In this document: positions 43,091 through 54,747 of the stretch, piece after piece
Layout: each line of letters begins with the position of its first letter
Position numbering within the stretch: the first letter of the stretch is position 1
Source of the DNA: Drosophila pseudoobscura
Taxonomy: Eukaryota > Arthropoda > Insecta > Diptera > Drosophilidae
Reading direction: 5' to 3'
Assembly: GCF_009870125.1 (NCBI RefSeq)
Contig: NC_046681.1
Coordinates: forward strand, 1,302,001 to 1,366,000
Length of the DNA: 64,000 nt
Notes under the pieces: model-generated
The model's input: only the letters and a program-made list of their open reading frames with translations
What the model was told of the DNA's origin: nothing
Database searches by the model: none
Made by a program: the position numbers and the translations under genes

Positions 43091-44133
43091 AGTCACTAGA
43101 GTAGATTACTGTGGACCTTTTTTTCTACCGATCAGAAATCCGCACGAGGCCTCCGATCAAGTGCTACATTAGCGTATTCATCTGCTTCACTTCTAGGGCT
43201 ATACACATGGAGCTCGTAAAGGATTTGACCACCGCATCGTTTCTAGGCGCACTAAAGCGTTTTACTTCCACTCGAGGAAGGCCAAGTCAAATTTGGTCGG
43301 ACAATGCGACAAACTTCGTTGGGGCCAAGAACGAGCTTCTGGAGCTAAAGAAGCTTTTTCTGAGCGAACCGCATATGAAGGAGGTCCACGAATCCTGCTT
43401 GGCTGACTCGATCGACTGGCGTTTCATCCCACCTCGCTCTCCGCATTTTGGCGGGTTGTGGGAAGCGGCCGTGAAGACCGCAAAATATCACCTGTACCGC
43501 TCAGTTGGACCATCTGTGCTTAGCTTCGACGAGCTGCGCACTCTGATCTGTCAGATAACTGCAATTGTTAACTCTCGCCCTTTGCTCTCGCTTTCAGAAA
43601 ATCCTGATGATTTAGACGTTTTGACTCCTGCTCATATGCTTTTAGGCGGCCCCCATGAGCAAATCCTCGAGCCTGACCTAACGAAGCTGAATCGTCTGGA
43701 TGGCTGGCAGCGGGTCACCCAACTACAACAAATATTTTGGAGCCGTTGGCGCGAAGAGTATCTCACTCTTTTGCAAGAGCGCGCGAAGTGGCGTACCCCC
43801 GCGCAAAACATCTGCAAGAACGACATCGTTCTGGTGAAGGACGAAAATCTTCCTCCAATGCGTTGGCCACTGGCTAGAGTGGTCGATGTCGTTTTGGGCA
43901 AGGACGGAGTGTGTCGCGTCGCTGACCTGAAGACATCCTCAGGAAACATCAGGAGGGCCGTCACTCGGCTATGTTTGCTGCCCCTTAAGGAATCTGTTGA
44001 GAGACTAGCTCCCAACGGGTGGAGTATGTTCGTCGCACGAACAACAAAAAATGTATTGCCTCGGTGGTATTCGAATTCTATAGCTGTTTTTCTGTTGGCT
44101 GATAGCCTGAATATGTCAGATTTGCCAAAGTGA
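43091..44133 (+). pseudogene. BEL-C pol fragment: integrase core and C-terminus
   Basis: A short piece near 43097-43125 reads VDYCGPFF, the context of the first catalytic Asp, then the frame shifts. From 43125 to 44133 it is open with WSDNATNF, HFGGLWEAAVK, NSRPLLSL and LTPAHMLLGGP. The zinc-binding N-terminus of integrase and the linker from RNase H are deleted (junction about 43088). About 45 residues of the C-terminus after LCLLPLKE look unlike the family and may be readthrough of noncoding sequence. Confidence 0.85.
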
Positions 44134-44243
44134 TACTAATTGGTAGGAGATGCTACCGTAAGTGTATGGCTTGTTGCCAATTTCTATTGATGATGTCCTG
44201 TTGATCAAATCCTTTCACTGTAGTTTGTCTGACAGTTTGAAAG

Positions 44244-44570
44244 GATGACCAAGGTCGGGGTCACCAAATGTTAATATATGTGTGTGTGTAGGAATACGGT
44301 ACATAAACCGTCTACAGTTTGTTCGTCGCAACTAGAACTTGAACCAGTTAGACTGCGGAGTGGGTATCCTACGGTGCGCAAGGGAGGGTCTGAAGACACG
44401 TCGACAACCTCTGATGATCGCAATGGAAGATGAGTGACAGGCAGTTATGGTACTGTTTCTGATACTGACTTTATTGATAAAATGTATTCTTATTTATAGG
44501 TAACAAAAGTTACAAGTCTGTAAAAACATATGTATTATGTATTATGAATAATTTTATTGTCTGGGGAACA
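44244..44570 (-). repeat. BEL/Pao-type LTR with primer site, opposite to BEL-C pol
   Basis: 44269-44570 begins TGTTCCCC and ends TTAACA on the minus strand (302 bp). Directly after it the minus strand reads TGGTGACCCCGACCTTGG (44249-44266), a tRNA-Trp-like primer site similar to that of BEL-D. Polarity is opposite to the adjacent pol (42190-44133), so the two belong to a rearranged copy or to two copies. 44134-44243 would be leader of the minus-strand element. Confidence 0.65.
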
Positions 44571-46152
44571 ATTGTGACATTAGATGGTCAGCAATTGCAC
44601 CGCTGTTTTCGCCCTCTGCGGAGAGAGTGCATTATCAGGAGAACTCACTGCAGTGGCTTGTGCTTTGGCGTGAGGTATTATATTACATGTTAAAAATAGT
44701 ATTATTTCTCCAACTGAACAAAAGTAATTTTTATCACGCCGTATATTTTCAAATATGTGAAAACTGCAACACCTAAAAACTGAAACGGAACAATTTGGTT
44801 GAAAACAAACGCAAAAGTAAGTGAAAGCCGGAGCCTGCCTGATAGGATGTTTATAATAGAGCTGCGTCATGCGTCTAGCCTTATGACATTATTTACTGAC
44901 TTACTTTAAAACAAAGCTAGCCCTATGGGGAAAAGCATGCAGTGACAGCATGAGATATATAAAAAAGTGCGTGTTGAAAAACATCATGTGAGTTGGCTTA
45001 CTGGTGACTGGTGGCAAAAAGTTGCGTCTTTTTCGAACGCAGGTGAGTCTAATTGAAATATTCGATTATTTCTTTACTGTTCTACCTATCAGCGCAACTA
45101 TCACCACTAATAACAACAAAATATAGCAGATCCAAAATGACATTTTAACGATACAAATTTAAATATAATCCTTTAAATATAATACTTTAAACTAATTGAA
45201 TCATTATATAAAACATTTTGTTAGCCCGTGAGGCCATAATTACACTGCTGGGTACATGGGAGGAGAACATCGTTGGTGTGAGGAATATGTCCAACAAACT
45301 CTAAAAAAAAGTCTGAAAATCTAAATACATATGTATGTATATGTACATATAAAAAGCTCCACTCCAGGGACCGCAAATAAGAATTAAGAATATACATTTT
45401 TACTAAATAAATCAATGTGAAGGAAATATTTTACGGAAAGTTGGAACACACCAAAAATACAAAATCTGTTCAAATAAACATTTGATTTTTTCAATAAAAA
45501 TAAAAAATTATTTTTGATGTTTATTTTAAAAACTATGAATAAGAGCTACACCATGACTTTCATTTTAAAAACTAAATATAAAAGATAAGCTTAATATCCT
45601 TTGAACCAAGTGGTGTACTATCACCATACAAAATATTCTTCATCTATGATTCAATGAATAATAAGGATACAACTATTTTCTTTTATATTCCATTTTTTCT
45701 TCTACCTTCTGTTGCAGTAATATGTGCACATAGGTACATATGTAGTAATTATTGGCAAAAAACGTGTCACGTATATACTAAAAGAACCAACAACAAAAAT
45801 ACAAAATTTAAAAAAAAAATGCTGAAAAAGATAAGTTGTGTTTTGTAAGTCTAGTTTTTAACTCCTATTTTGTTTAATTAAATTGGCTTCCGAGATGAAG
45901 TGTTAAAGGTAGCTTCTCCGGCGAAATGATGCGGCATGGTACATAGTTGAGTTTGCCTTGCTTCACTGCTTAACGCGCGCACTATACGAAATTATGTCAT
46001 TCTGATCAGAAAAGTATATAAAAAAAAGTAGATTTGATGCTACAGTTTTATTGGCTGTTGCATAGTGTTTTTTATTTTATTTTAGTTGAAACCTACGATA
46101 ACAAAAAATTAACATTATGTTACAGACTTAATTTAAAAGGATATAGCTCAAC
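44571..46152. other. AT-rich probable host intergenic sequence
   Basis: No element or domain-bearing ORF recognised. A TATATAAAAA string (44957-44966) followed at 45041 by CAGGTGAGT, a strong splice-donor consensus, could mark a small plus-strand transcript, but there is no coding support. The region ends at the 3' end of the otubain-like gene; AATAAA-type signals for that gene occur on the minus strand at about 46070-46082. Confidence 0.4.
46070..46083 (-). terminator. Polyadenylation signal of the otubain-like gene
   Basis: The minus strand reads AAAATAAAATAAAA about 70 bp after the stop codon, containing overlapping AATAAA hexamers. Confidence 0.55.
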
Positions 46153-47057
46153 TTAATTTGGATACAGTATATCATAGTGACCAGGTCTATATATTAGGTA
46201 AATCGTCGGCTCCGTTCCTTCAGGGAAATCATGGGCTTTAACAATGCAACCTTCTCCTCTGTCCAGGTATTCCACACGTACACCAGCGCCAAGAGCTGCA
46301 CATAGTGCAATTATATGGATATGATCGGATTCTTTGAACATAGGTTCAACTTCTTGATGACGAAACTCTTCAATTGTGAAATCACCCTCAATAAAATTTT
46401 GATAAAACTCTGCCTCTTCCTGCAGTTTTCCAGATGTTATTAAACGTAAATAAACAACCACGTAATCTGAATAACCCTGTTCATTGAGTATTTTGTGCAG
46501 TTCATTTTGAACTTTATTGTAACCTCCTGGATTATCTGGACTAACGCGTCTGATAACTTCCATAAACTAAAAACATAAAATTTCATTTATTGGATTATTT
46601 AGTTTAAATTTAATAAGTTTAACTTACAGTTTCATGAAAGTCTTCTAATGTAAAACTAGGAAAGCCGAGCTCAACAAGCTTATCTTTAGAATCTTCTGCC
46701 AACTTTTGGAACTCTTTATATGCACTGCTATTTGATATTAAATACTCCATATATGAGTACGCAAAGGCTCGAAAGAAGCAATTTCCATCAGGGCGAGTGC
46801 GTCTGATAAACTTATACTTTTTTGCTAAATCTTGAATTTTTGCAGTAAAAACGTCATCGCCATTATACTCGGTCCAAAGACACGTTAATGGTAATAATTC
46901 ACCGACTAAGGGAGTCGAATCACTTATCTGTGGTTCAATCATATTAGATTATAGAAAATATATTCTGCAAATTTGTACCTACTTCCTTTTCAATATCCCG
47001 TTGTTGTTGTATGATTAACTCGTCACGGTTACCGTCATTTTGTTTAAAGGATTCCAT
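46153..47057 (-). CDS. CG4968: Otubain-like ubiquitin thioesterase (three exons)
   Basis: A host deubiquitinase, probably the ortholog of D. melanogaster CG4968 (OTUB1 family, cleaves K48-linked ubiquitin, cytosolic). Exons on the minus strand: 46983-47057 (25 codons, ATG at 47055-47057), 46628-46927 (100 codons) and 46153-46566 (137 codons plus TAA). Introns are 55 and 61 bp with GT...AG ends (donors GTAGGT and GTAAGT). The predicted protein has 262 residues, close to the 271 of human OTUB1. The catalytic triad is visible: Asp72 and Cys75 in RPDGNCFF, His255 in GHYDILYPN. No stop, frameshift or odd splice site was found. The introns exclude a retrocopy. Confidence 0.93.
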
Positions 47058-47310
47058 TTTTCTAAAATTAGTATGATCGGATTTTATTAATGTACATATC
47101 AAAAGGTCAGAAGTTAAATTTCATAGAAATTTTTGCGTTTCCATTTATAAGCCGATTCAAATATTACACACACACATTGGAAAAGAAACGTATAGACATA
47201 TTGATCCTAGGGTTGTCACAGATAGCTTAGATCGATTTAGCTCTAAAAACACATAAGTCAAACTAACGTAATAAAGAAAGCTTTCATTATGGAACGGTGA
47301 AAAACGAAAC

Positions 47311-47460
47311 ATGGATTATGTAAATAAAACCAGTCAGCAGCGAACACAAGTACCCCCGGAGCACAACGACTTTTCCAGATGGAGCTTCAATGTTTTACTG
47401 AATGACGGTGTTAAACAAATTTTAATTTTCAATGTAGCCTCAGGGGCTATTCCATATTTT
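47311..47460 (+). CDS. Candidate first coding exon of an unrecognised small gene
   Basis: An ATG at 47311 opens exactly 50 codons (starting MDYVNKTSQQRTQVPPEH) that end in a strong phase-0 splice donor GTGAGT at 47461. The composition looks protein-like, with a hydrophobic end (KQILIFNVASGAIPYF) that could begin a membrane segment. Unspliced, it would stop at 47485-47487. A possible 64-bp intron to an AG at about 47523-47524 would add about 29 codons. It is divergent from the otubain gene, 253 bp from start to start. I do not recognise the family. Confidence 0.4.
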
Positions 47461-47524
47461 GTGAGTATGCTACATCTCGCTCTATAGTCTGTTCTCACAA
47501 GCGACCATATACCATACCGACTAG

Positions 47525-48720
47525 GATCCACCATCTATTTCTGGGATGGTCCGTACGGTTTTGCCGTTCCAAAAATTTCCCAGTTATTCGACCATACATA
47601 TGGGGTGTTCTTAAGCCGCACGTTTCAACCCTGAGCACATCCCGGGGGAGCGGAGGGATTTTTTGACAGATGTGAAGTTTCGATTCACACTGGCACCAGC
47701 CACCGTCCCTCAAAAACAGCTGATGCCAATAACAAATTCATAATATTTTCGCGGAATATGTATTTTTTGTCTCAAAATGGAGACTTAGCAAATAGACTTA
47801 GCACCAAAATATATTCTTGCACCAACTAATAATGTTGCTGCAAATTAATAATGATGATGACTATAACTTTGACGAGGTTGACATGCTTGGCTAGGTATCT
47901 GCCCTAAAAAAAACAAAAGCCAGGAAAGTTAATCACTCAGAATTGTAACCACCCTAAAAGGGTTCTATACAATCCGTCCCCCGACTTATAATGAGCGTAT
48001 CGCACCACACCCCGCAACCAACGCCCCCTCTCCGCACGCAGGCGCCGATCAACACGCGCCAACTCCATAACGCTCACCAAAGACATCAGGTCACGGAGAC
48101 TTCCCCCACTCCAGGCCAAACCATCGCCAAGTGCGGTCTTCCGGGTTCATCAACTGCGGAAAGATGACACCGCGAAAGTCTGCGACGGTCACCAAGAACG
48201 GCGAAGTGCACCCCGACGCGGAAGTGCACTTTCAAACCCGCGGACCCAGCAATACGGGCCCATAAAAAGACGACGACGAGCACCAAGAAGCAGCTTACGC
48301 AGAAACCCGGCTCAGAGTACAGACGTTGTACCAAAAGCTTGCACAGAAACTTGGTTCGGAGTACAGACAAGAACAGGAACCTACAAGAAACACCGGCGAC
48401 CAATTAAACTAAGTTCATTTAAAGTGCTAAGAATTATAGTAAAGTGTCAAATTATCAAAGTAACATCAAATTGCGTAAGTTTATTTGACTAGCTAACTAT
48501 TTAACTTACTGTGGTTATCCAATATGTTCTGCTGCATGTTGTGGATACGGAAATATTCCAGGAACGAGATTAGCTTGTACTGCTGCCATCCAGATGGAGC
48601 ACCCCCGCTTGGTTCTTGTTTTAGGTCTTTTGATGAACTGACCAACCGCCACAAAATAAATGAGGAATGTGCAGTTGGTAGGGATGTGATTCACTAGGGT
48701 ATGATACCTGCGATAACCTT
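47525..48720. other. Unassigned sequence
   Basis: 47525-47720 has short open frames on both strands but no clear domain. 47930-48420 is GC-richer, with two similar segments (ACGCAGAAACCCGGCTC/GAGTACAGAC and GCACAGAAACTTGGTTC/GAGTACAGAC, 48296-48368), and could be leader or LTR of an element. No host gene or named element is supported. Confidence 0.35.
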
Positions 48721-48748
48721 TAGAGCCGTACCAAGAATATTTAGACTT

Positions 48749-49285
48749 CTAGTCTGTCTGTGGCGAACTCCTAACGCAGCCGTTAGCGTCTGTAGATGCT
48801 TTGTAACTGTCTCGAGTATCTTCCTCATGTGTGTTTGAGTGAATACGTCCGTCAACTCTATTTTTTGTTGAAAGTACTGCTCGTACTCCGTCAGGTTCGT
48901 CGAGTGGTGTATTTGCCTTTTGACATATCCTGCAGTTTGTTACTACTTCTGCAGCGATTCTTTCTTGCGCCCGATTATATTCGGTGAATACTTTTTCCCT
49001 TCGCTCTCCTTCATTGGTGATATCCGTCACCAACGCCGTGCAATACCGGAATTTTGTGGCCGGGAAGGCTTTATCCAGGTCATTTTGCACAAACGCCAGT
49101 ATTCGCAGGGTGCAGTGGACGGATTTAACGACCCCAGGCTTTACTACTTCCTTGATGGAATCTAGAAGCGTATCGTAATTGACAAAGTCAATTTTGGGAC
49201 GTGTTTTTTCGGAGAAGAGGGGGTGAAGCTGCTTTGAAGGGGTACTTGATTCTTCCAGGATTATTTGGTTCCTGAAGCAGTTCAA
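48749..49285 (-). pseudogene. Gypsy-type pol: RNase H end to integrase zinc domain
   Basis: 178 codons open. The segment FPATKFRYCTALVTDITNE followed by EKVFTEYNRAQE and CRICQKA matches the gypsy layout between RNase H and integrase, including the Cys-x-x-Cys half of the zinc domain; the expected His appears replaced. The text then degenerates. No integrase core is recognisable. Confidence 0.65.
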
Positions 49286-50045
49286 AGGTTTATCAATAGC
49301 TTTGAATGTTCCTCAGCTTGTCAAAGGCTTGTTTTTGTACCTCGTCAAATTGAACATGAACGGATTTTGATCGCTGTTTGCTGATCTTACAATTTTCTGC
49401 CTTTTAAATGCTGGGGATAAGTCTTGCTATCTAAACAAAGTTCTCTATAAAGCACGGGTAGTAGCTGGCTAAAACCAAGAATTATTTCACCTCAAACAAG
49501 GTGGATGGTTGTCTAAATTCTTGAATGGTCTTGACCTTATCAGGGCTCGTTCTTTTAACCGCGACAAATCCTAGAAATTCAAACTTTTCTTTGAAGAATT
49601 GGGATTTCTCTTTCGACACCTTCATGTTTGCGTCATGGAGGCTGCCGAGTCAATGTCCTTGCTCTGCCTCGCTCCTCAAAAATGCAATGACGTCATCGAT
49701 CGAAATGACAGACAGAAAAATTCATTCATTCAATTCATTTACCGAAAATTAGGTCTTCTCATGATCGCGTTCAGCTAGAGTGATTTGGCCCAGCTCAGAT
49801 TTCAGATCCAGGGTAGTAAAGTATCTTGCTTTTCCCAGATTCGAAAGTATCATGGAGATACTAGGCATTGGGTATTTCTCTGGTTTTTGAGTTTAGCTTT
49901 TTTTGTTTTTTGTTTGAGCCTGAGTCGTCGGTTTCTTTCTTTCCAACAACCCATATGGGGTTGTTGTACAGACACCTAGATGTCGTTCCTGATTTCGTTC
50001 CGCAATAAGTCCTTCACTTGAGATTTTTGAGTAAATTCATCCTCG
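49286..50045 (-). pseudogene. Gypsy-type reverse transcriptase and connector, degenerate
   Basis: The minus strand at 49686-49700 encodes IDDVI, the position of the RT catalytic YVDD, followed by the thumb (KSQFFKEKFEFLGF, 49560-49610) and the connector to RNase H (FDEVQKQAFDKL, 49315-49350). Several stops interrupt it. The first Tyr of the motif is changed to Ile. Confidence 0.65.
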
Positions 50046-50072
50046 GTCCTGATAGTGGCTACCACAGCCGTG

Positions 50073-50345
50073 TTAAAGGGCAGGTTTTCGTTTGGATTCG
50101 TCTCTTATAGCTGGTGTGACCTCGATGTCGTCCACTTTTGTGCAGTTGACACAGGGGCACTTGTGGAACAGGATCTTTTCAGATTTATTACCAAAGTAGT
50201 ATCTTTTAGTACCCAGGTTAATATTGGCACCAGCTTCAGTTAATGTATCAAGTCCTATGATGCCATCGAAGGTTGAAAGATCTGGAAAGATGAGAAACGG
50301 GCTTTTTATGCCGAAAAAGGTAAGGAAGCCATGCAGTGATTTCAC
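50073..50345 (-). pseudogene. Gypsy-type retropepsin, C-terminal part
   Basis: 90 codons containing FDGIIGLDTL, the Gypsy-type protease signature after the flap, and a His/Cys-containing linker (FHKCPCVNC). The catalytic Asp-Thr-Gly segment lies just upstream in a different frame (about 50420-50440), consistent with decay. Confidence 0.65.
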
Positions 50346-50549
50346 GATGAATGGGGCCTGAACCGGAAAATTTGCTGAAGATCGATTAGCGCTTTGATGT
50401 AGTTCTTTGCAGCCCCGGTGTCTATCATAAAATTTAATGTTCTCCCCGCTACTGTTCTTTTGATGAAAAAAATTGACCTTATCACTATCGTACCCTGCGT
50501 TATTTTCCTCATCAATCTCAGCCAGTGCCTTCTGTGCTAGCTGCTCATA

Positions 50550-52260
50550 CTGTGGTTCGTATTAGTCTGGATCCTCCTGAGCGAGGGGATTAACCCTTTG
50601 CCTGCGCTGGTCAGAGAAACTGTGGGATCCAGCCGGCCTCTTGAGTGCACCAACGTTCACCAAAAGACCGTTAGCTAGGGTTGCCGTGGCTGGTGGGCCT
50701 GCATTTTTTCGACCCTATCCAGGCCTTGGTGACAATTTGTCAGTGGGTTGCCCTGGTCGCGCATATAAAATGGATGATTTCTTTGTTTTTTATAATGGTC
50801 GGACTCTGTCTGTAAGCTATTCGTTTCTGACCTTTGTCTTCTGGGGCTCTTGCGTAATGTGCCGCAAAAGCATGACTATCGTTGTTGGCTTAAATTTCTT
50901 GAGCCGCAGCCAAGGCCGATGGCAAGTCTTGAGGTTGAGCTGAAAATAATACGTCTGTAAGGTTCCGTCTGAGGCCTGAGATGAAGACACGGACGGCGTC
51001 TACTTTATGTTAACATGCTGTGCCTGTGTGGCTTTTTGGGTCATAATGGTTTTGTTTTTATGAAGGGTGAGTTTTTTCTCAACCTTTTCACTCAGCTTCC
51101 TTTTCATAAAATTGCACGACGGACAAGCCCAAAAGCTGCCCAAAGCCGTCCGCTTTGGTGTAACGGATTTTGGATTGGTTTGCTGCCACTAAAATTTGTG
51201 TGGGTTTGTTTTTTAAGGTACGTGTGCAGCGATCTATTTGTGGACCGGCTGCAGGGACTAATTTTTTTCGTCACTTTAATCACTTCCACCTGTACTTTTC
51301 TTCGGCTTTTGGGCTTTATCTCTAAGCTCAAAGATCCTCGAGATTACTAGATTTTTCTTTGTTTTTACACGTTGCCAATCTTTGAGAGGGCGTTCTCTCC
51401 GCTCTCATTTGTTTCAGATTATTTTGTTTCACTTCTTGTTTTTTTTTTGGTTTTTACACGTTGACCGAATTTTTTCTTTAACTTTGTTGAGCGGGCTTTG
51501 TCCCCGCACTCATTTGTTTCACATTTCAGATCTTTCGATCTAACTTTACTACTTTCCGGTTTTATTTGTCTTTTTTGACCGGGCGTTGTCTCTGCACTCA
51601 ATACTTTTACCGATGAACATTACAGCGAGCGTTGTCTCCGCACTATAATTATCTTCTGGGCGGTTCATATTTTAAAACCCGCCAAAAGAAGGCCAGCAGG
51701 GACCTTCCCCTACAAAAGTTACTGAGTCACTCTCGTACTCTAATTCTCAGCGACAGCTTCGGCCGCAGTCCCATTGTAGGCCGTCTCGGTCTGGTTGTCC
51801 CCTTGCTGTGCTGTGTCTATCCTCTGGTGCGCTCTGACGTGTTTGTTTTCCTCGCGAAATTGTGATGCGCCCACCAGACCCAAAAAGCAGTGGGCAGTCT
51901 GAGTTTGGAAGAAGAAGGATCTGCATCCATGGGCTCCGGGCCCTAGGCCCGAGTCCTGCCACTATTGAATCGTTGGTTGGATCTTCCCTGCTGGGCGATC
52001 GACGCGTCTTGCCTTTTATCGTAATGAGGACTTTTATAGGAGTCCACAATTCTATACTGACTAAAATTGCCCTGGAGTTGCGCTTGAGTTTGGCGCTGAC
52101 CAGTTTTTTGGGCCTTTTACTCCATGGCCCTGGCATAATTTGCAGCCAAAACGCTGCGATCCTCGCTTGGTTCTGCAGCTTCGGCAAGGGCCAGTGCGGA
52201 CTACAGATCTTTCGGTCTTGCCGGAAATACTGCTATTTTCAATGTTCTCCTTAAGCCTAA
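50550..52260 (-). pseudogene. Gypsy-type Gag C-terminal region, heavily decayed
   Basis: The Gag-Pol junction region has Pro/Gln-rich text (about 50580-50720), but no frame longer than about 150 codons makes sense. 51390-51650 holds four scattered copies of a GCGTTGTCTC(C)GCACTC-like string spaced 50-100 bp apart. Confidence 0.4.
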
Positions 52261-52599
52261 AACGCGTCGTCCATGGCTTTTTCGTTTAGAATGTCCGTTA
52301 CGACCGCATTATGGACCATTATGTTTCGGTTGGTAATGAGAGAGAAGTGCTTCTCAATCTCGTCATAGTGTTCCGTCAAAGACAGGTTTCCCTGTTCCTG
52401 TCCCCCGAACTATCAATCTATTTACTGCCTTGCAATTTAAGACTGTATTGAAAGATGACAGGACGCTCTTTGCGGCACCTTTTATTTCATTCCTAATGAT
52501 CCCTGTCGCCAGGTAATGTCTAGCACTCCCCTATAGGGCTCGAAAGTTTTATAGGCCACCAGCGCTGCCTGGCGCCAAGCGACATTATTTTCCTGTTTC

Positions 52600-53160
52600 C
52601 TGTTTGCCGTCGAACTCGGGGACGGACTTAACCATATCCAATGGCTAGTCACACTGGATATCGGGATTTATTGCTATCTCCTTAAACGCTTGAACTTTTG
52701 TGGCAGGCGTGCTTGTGCTCAACTGAGCAATCGCGGCTTGTAATTACAGTAACCTGGACTCAAACCACGAGGCCTGATTTTGCAGTGCGGCCCCTATAGC
52801 CGATGCGAAAGTTGCCCGATCCATGATGTCAGGGGAACGTTCGTTGCTTCCAGTCAAACGGATGCCCCTAAGACACAAACGTAATCTATCGTCGCTATCG
52901 CATTGTTCTTGCTTGCTATACCCTGGGTCTTGCAGGTTCCCACACAGTGAAACTAAGCTATCGGACCGCTTAAAGGACTTGAGGTCACTATTGGAATTGT
53001 TTGGGCTATCGCCCATTAGCAATTTCTTAACCCTGTAGAGCCCAGAGAGGAGCACACGGCGTGTCCCACCTGTGTGGGGGGGTCGAGCGTTGGTTGGATT
53101 TGGGGGGGGAGGCAGGTGGCTGTCGGATAGTCGCTCGGGACTCCGCGTAAGTTGTACCAA
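52600..53160 (-). pseudogene. Gypsy-type Gag N-terminal region
   Basis: 52744-53160 is open for 138 codons. The last part (MDRATFASAIGAALQNQASWFESRL) resembles the start of gypsy Gag, and beyond a stop the minus strand continues with KSVPEFDG and WRQAALVAYKTFE-type text (52560-52640), the matrix/capsid border of gypsy Gag. The Pro-rich N-terminal extension may be leader sequence that happens to be open. Confidence 0.6.
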
Positions 53161-53421
53161 CCGTGCTGACTGAGGGACCGAATCTACACAAAATAAGCGC
53201 TATACTTTTTTTTTATTTATTATATTTATATATATATATTTATTTTTTAAAATTTATTTTTAATGAATTTTGATTTTAGATGTCTTAGTCACACTTACTC
53301 AGTATTTTATTTTTTTTTTTGATCGCGATCACTAAAATGCTTGAATACAATTTTACAAAAAGAGCTCACTTGAATGGTTTGCGGCTTATACCGTGTTTTA
53401 TTTGATCTAATTATTAGTTTC
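53161..53421. other. AT-rich spacer
   Basis: Dominated by T and A runs (53206-53262, 53305-53322). No feature recognised. Confidence 0.5.
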
Positions 53422-53557
53422 TGTTAGACCATAAAAGAAACGTCTAGACATTTGCGAGTTGAGTTTTAAATTCAAACTAAATTTAAATCGTAAAATCAGA
53501 GCCATATATGTGATTTGACAATGAGGTAGGAGGTACTATTTTGTATTTTATAATTAT
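53422..53557 (+). repeat. Element G 5' LTR, left part
   Basis: It starts TGTTAGACC. The LTR continues after BEL-D at 56317 and ends TTACA at 56341, four bases before a primer site, giving about 161 bp in all. The BEL-D target duplication ATTAT proves the continuity. Confidence 0.6.
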
Positions 53558-53917
53558 TGTGGAGATAATGTTTTTTATCCCCAATCGGCCGACTAAATAT
53601 TTAGAATTAAATAAAATGTTAAAATAAATATGTTCTTTAATGCGTGACATCCAAATTGCAATTGTGGCTTGCCTGCCCTTTACATTGCCGCTCCGATCGC
53701 TGAGCGCAGCTTCGCTCGGCCGACGTCAGTAGGCAGACGCAAAGCAGAGATAGCGAAGAGCGAGCTGACAGAGAGCGTTTAGAAGGGCAAGCACGCGCAA
53801 AGCTTTAACAAACAAATGAGTGACATAGACATAAGTAACAAACAAAATAAGCGGCTGAGGGCCAAGAATTAGGTGCTATTTGGCAAGCAACTAAACGGCT
53901 GGGTTCTGCTCCGAACA
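53558..53917 (-). repeat. BEL-D 3' LTR
   Basis: 360 bp, TG...CA ends on the minus strand, high similarity to 55941-56311 except for an 11-bp length difference. Confidence 0.93.
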
Positions 53918-54747
53918 TTCACCCCCCGTTGGAAGGCAAAGGCTTTCAACAGATCCATCCTGAAGGGGCAAAACCGCTATTTTTCCAACGGCCCTCTTGA
54001 AGATGCTTGCTTGGGCGCAGCTGGCGGCTACGCTGGGATGATCGTCGAATGCAGAAATCGGCGCTTCTTTACGAAGGCGCCTTGTCGTGGATACATCTTG
54101 ATCATCGCGAACCTCTGTAATTGCATAGAATGACAGGAAATTTGGCAATGTAGAAATTGTTGAAAGTTGAATTTCATTTAGCGTGGATATGTAAGTTTTG
54201 AATTCATCGAAAAGTTCGCGCTGCAGGTCCTGATTCTCCGATCGCAGTTTTTCCACTTGCACCTGGCACTCGAGCAGCTGCTTCCTGCATTGCTGCTCTA
54301 AATTTTGGTAGTCCGGCGTTGTGGGCCGAAATCGTCATTAGAGATGCAAGAGGAATTTTCCAAAGCAGCTAAAACTGCACGCTTATTCTCCGAGCTATCA
54401 ATGCTTCCTGACACTATCCAACCAAGTTTTGTCTCCTGCAATGTTGGCAACTGGTCTGATAGTCGAATCTGTCCGACGCACATTAAATCGAAGAACAAAC
54501 CACAACCTATCAACAGATCGATACGTTGGGGCTTGGAGAAATTAGGATCAGCTAGTTTTAGATTATTCGGCATCGGCCAATCCTTTGCGTCTAGGCCGAA
54601 GTTAGGCTGCATTTCCGTAATTGAGTTGGTGACAATTGCAGCGAAGGAAGCTCGATAGCTTGCGTCCTGGGATTGTACAACTATATGTACAGACTTGCTC
54701 GAAGGTAGAATGGAATCTCCGATACCGGAGATGTTAACATAAGACAT
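53918..54747 (-). pseudogene. BEL-D post-protease domain fused to pol C-terminus
   Basis: 54298-54747 encodes the domain after retropepsin in BEL/Pao (PQRIDLLIGCGLFFD, TKLGWIVSGS). 53891-54262 encodes a coiled-coil-like stretch (VEKLRSENQDLQREL) followed by IAVLPLQDGSVESLCLP, which resembles the end of the integrase ORF. The join deletes RT, RNase H and the integrase core. Frames differ between the two pieces. Confidence 0.72.

Larger units (their letters stand above)
48721..53160 (-). mobile_element. Gypsy-type errantivirus remnant, minus strand
   Basis: A strongly decayed copy with gag, protease, RT and an integrase fragment in order on the minus strand, but no env and no LTR that I can define. 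Stops and frameshifts occur every 100-200 bp. The family resemblance is to the gypsy subgroup proper rather than to the 297/17.6-like copies. Its upstream flank is interrupted by element G near 53422. Confidence 0.75.

Noticed and set aside
44957..45048. TATA box and splice donor as a real host promoter with first exon
   Set aside because: Motifs are suggestive, but there is no coding sequence, acceptor or conservation evidence, so it is mentioned only in the spacer entry.
45654..45848. 64-codon frame with a hydrophobic N-terminus
   Set aside because: Highly AT-rich, codon use follows base composition, no splice or context support; treated as chance.
48086..48403. 105-codon minus-strand frame with hydrophobic segments
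   Set aside because: Composition is driven by GC-rich sequence that also contains an internal repeat; no recognisable domain or initiation context.
51747..52187. 146-codon minus-strand frame in the gypsy-type remnant
   Set aside because: Lies in the Gag interval but does not read like Gag; overlapping plus-strand frame of similar length shows it is not constrained.
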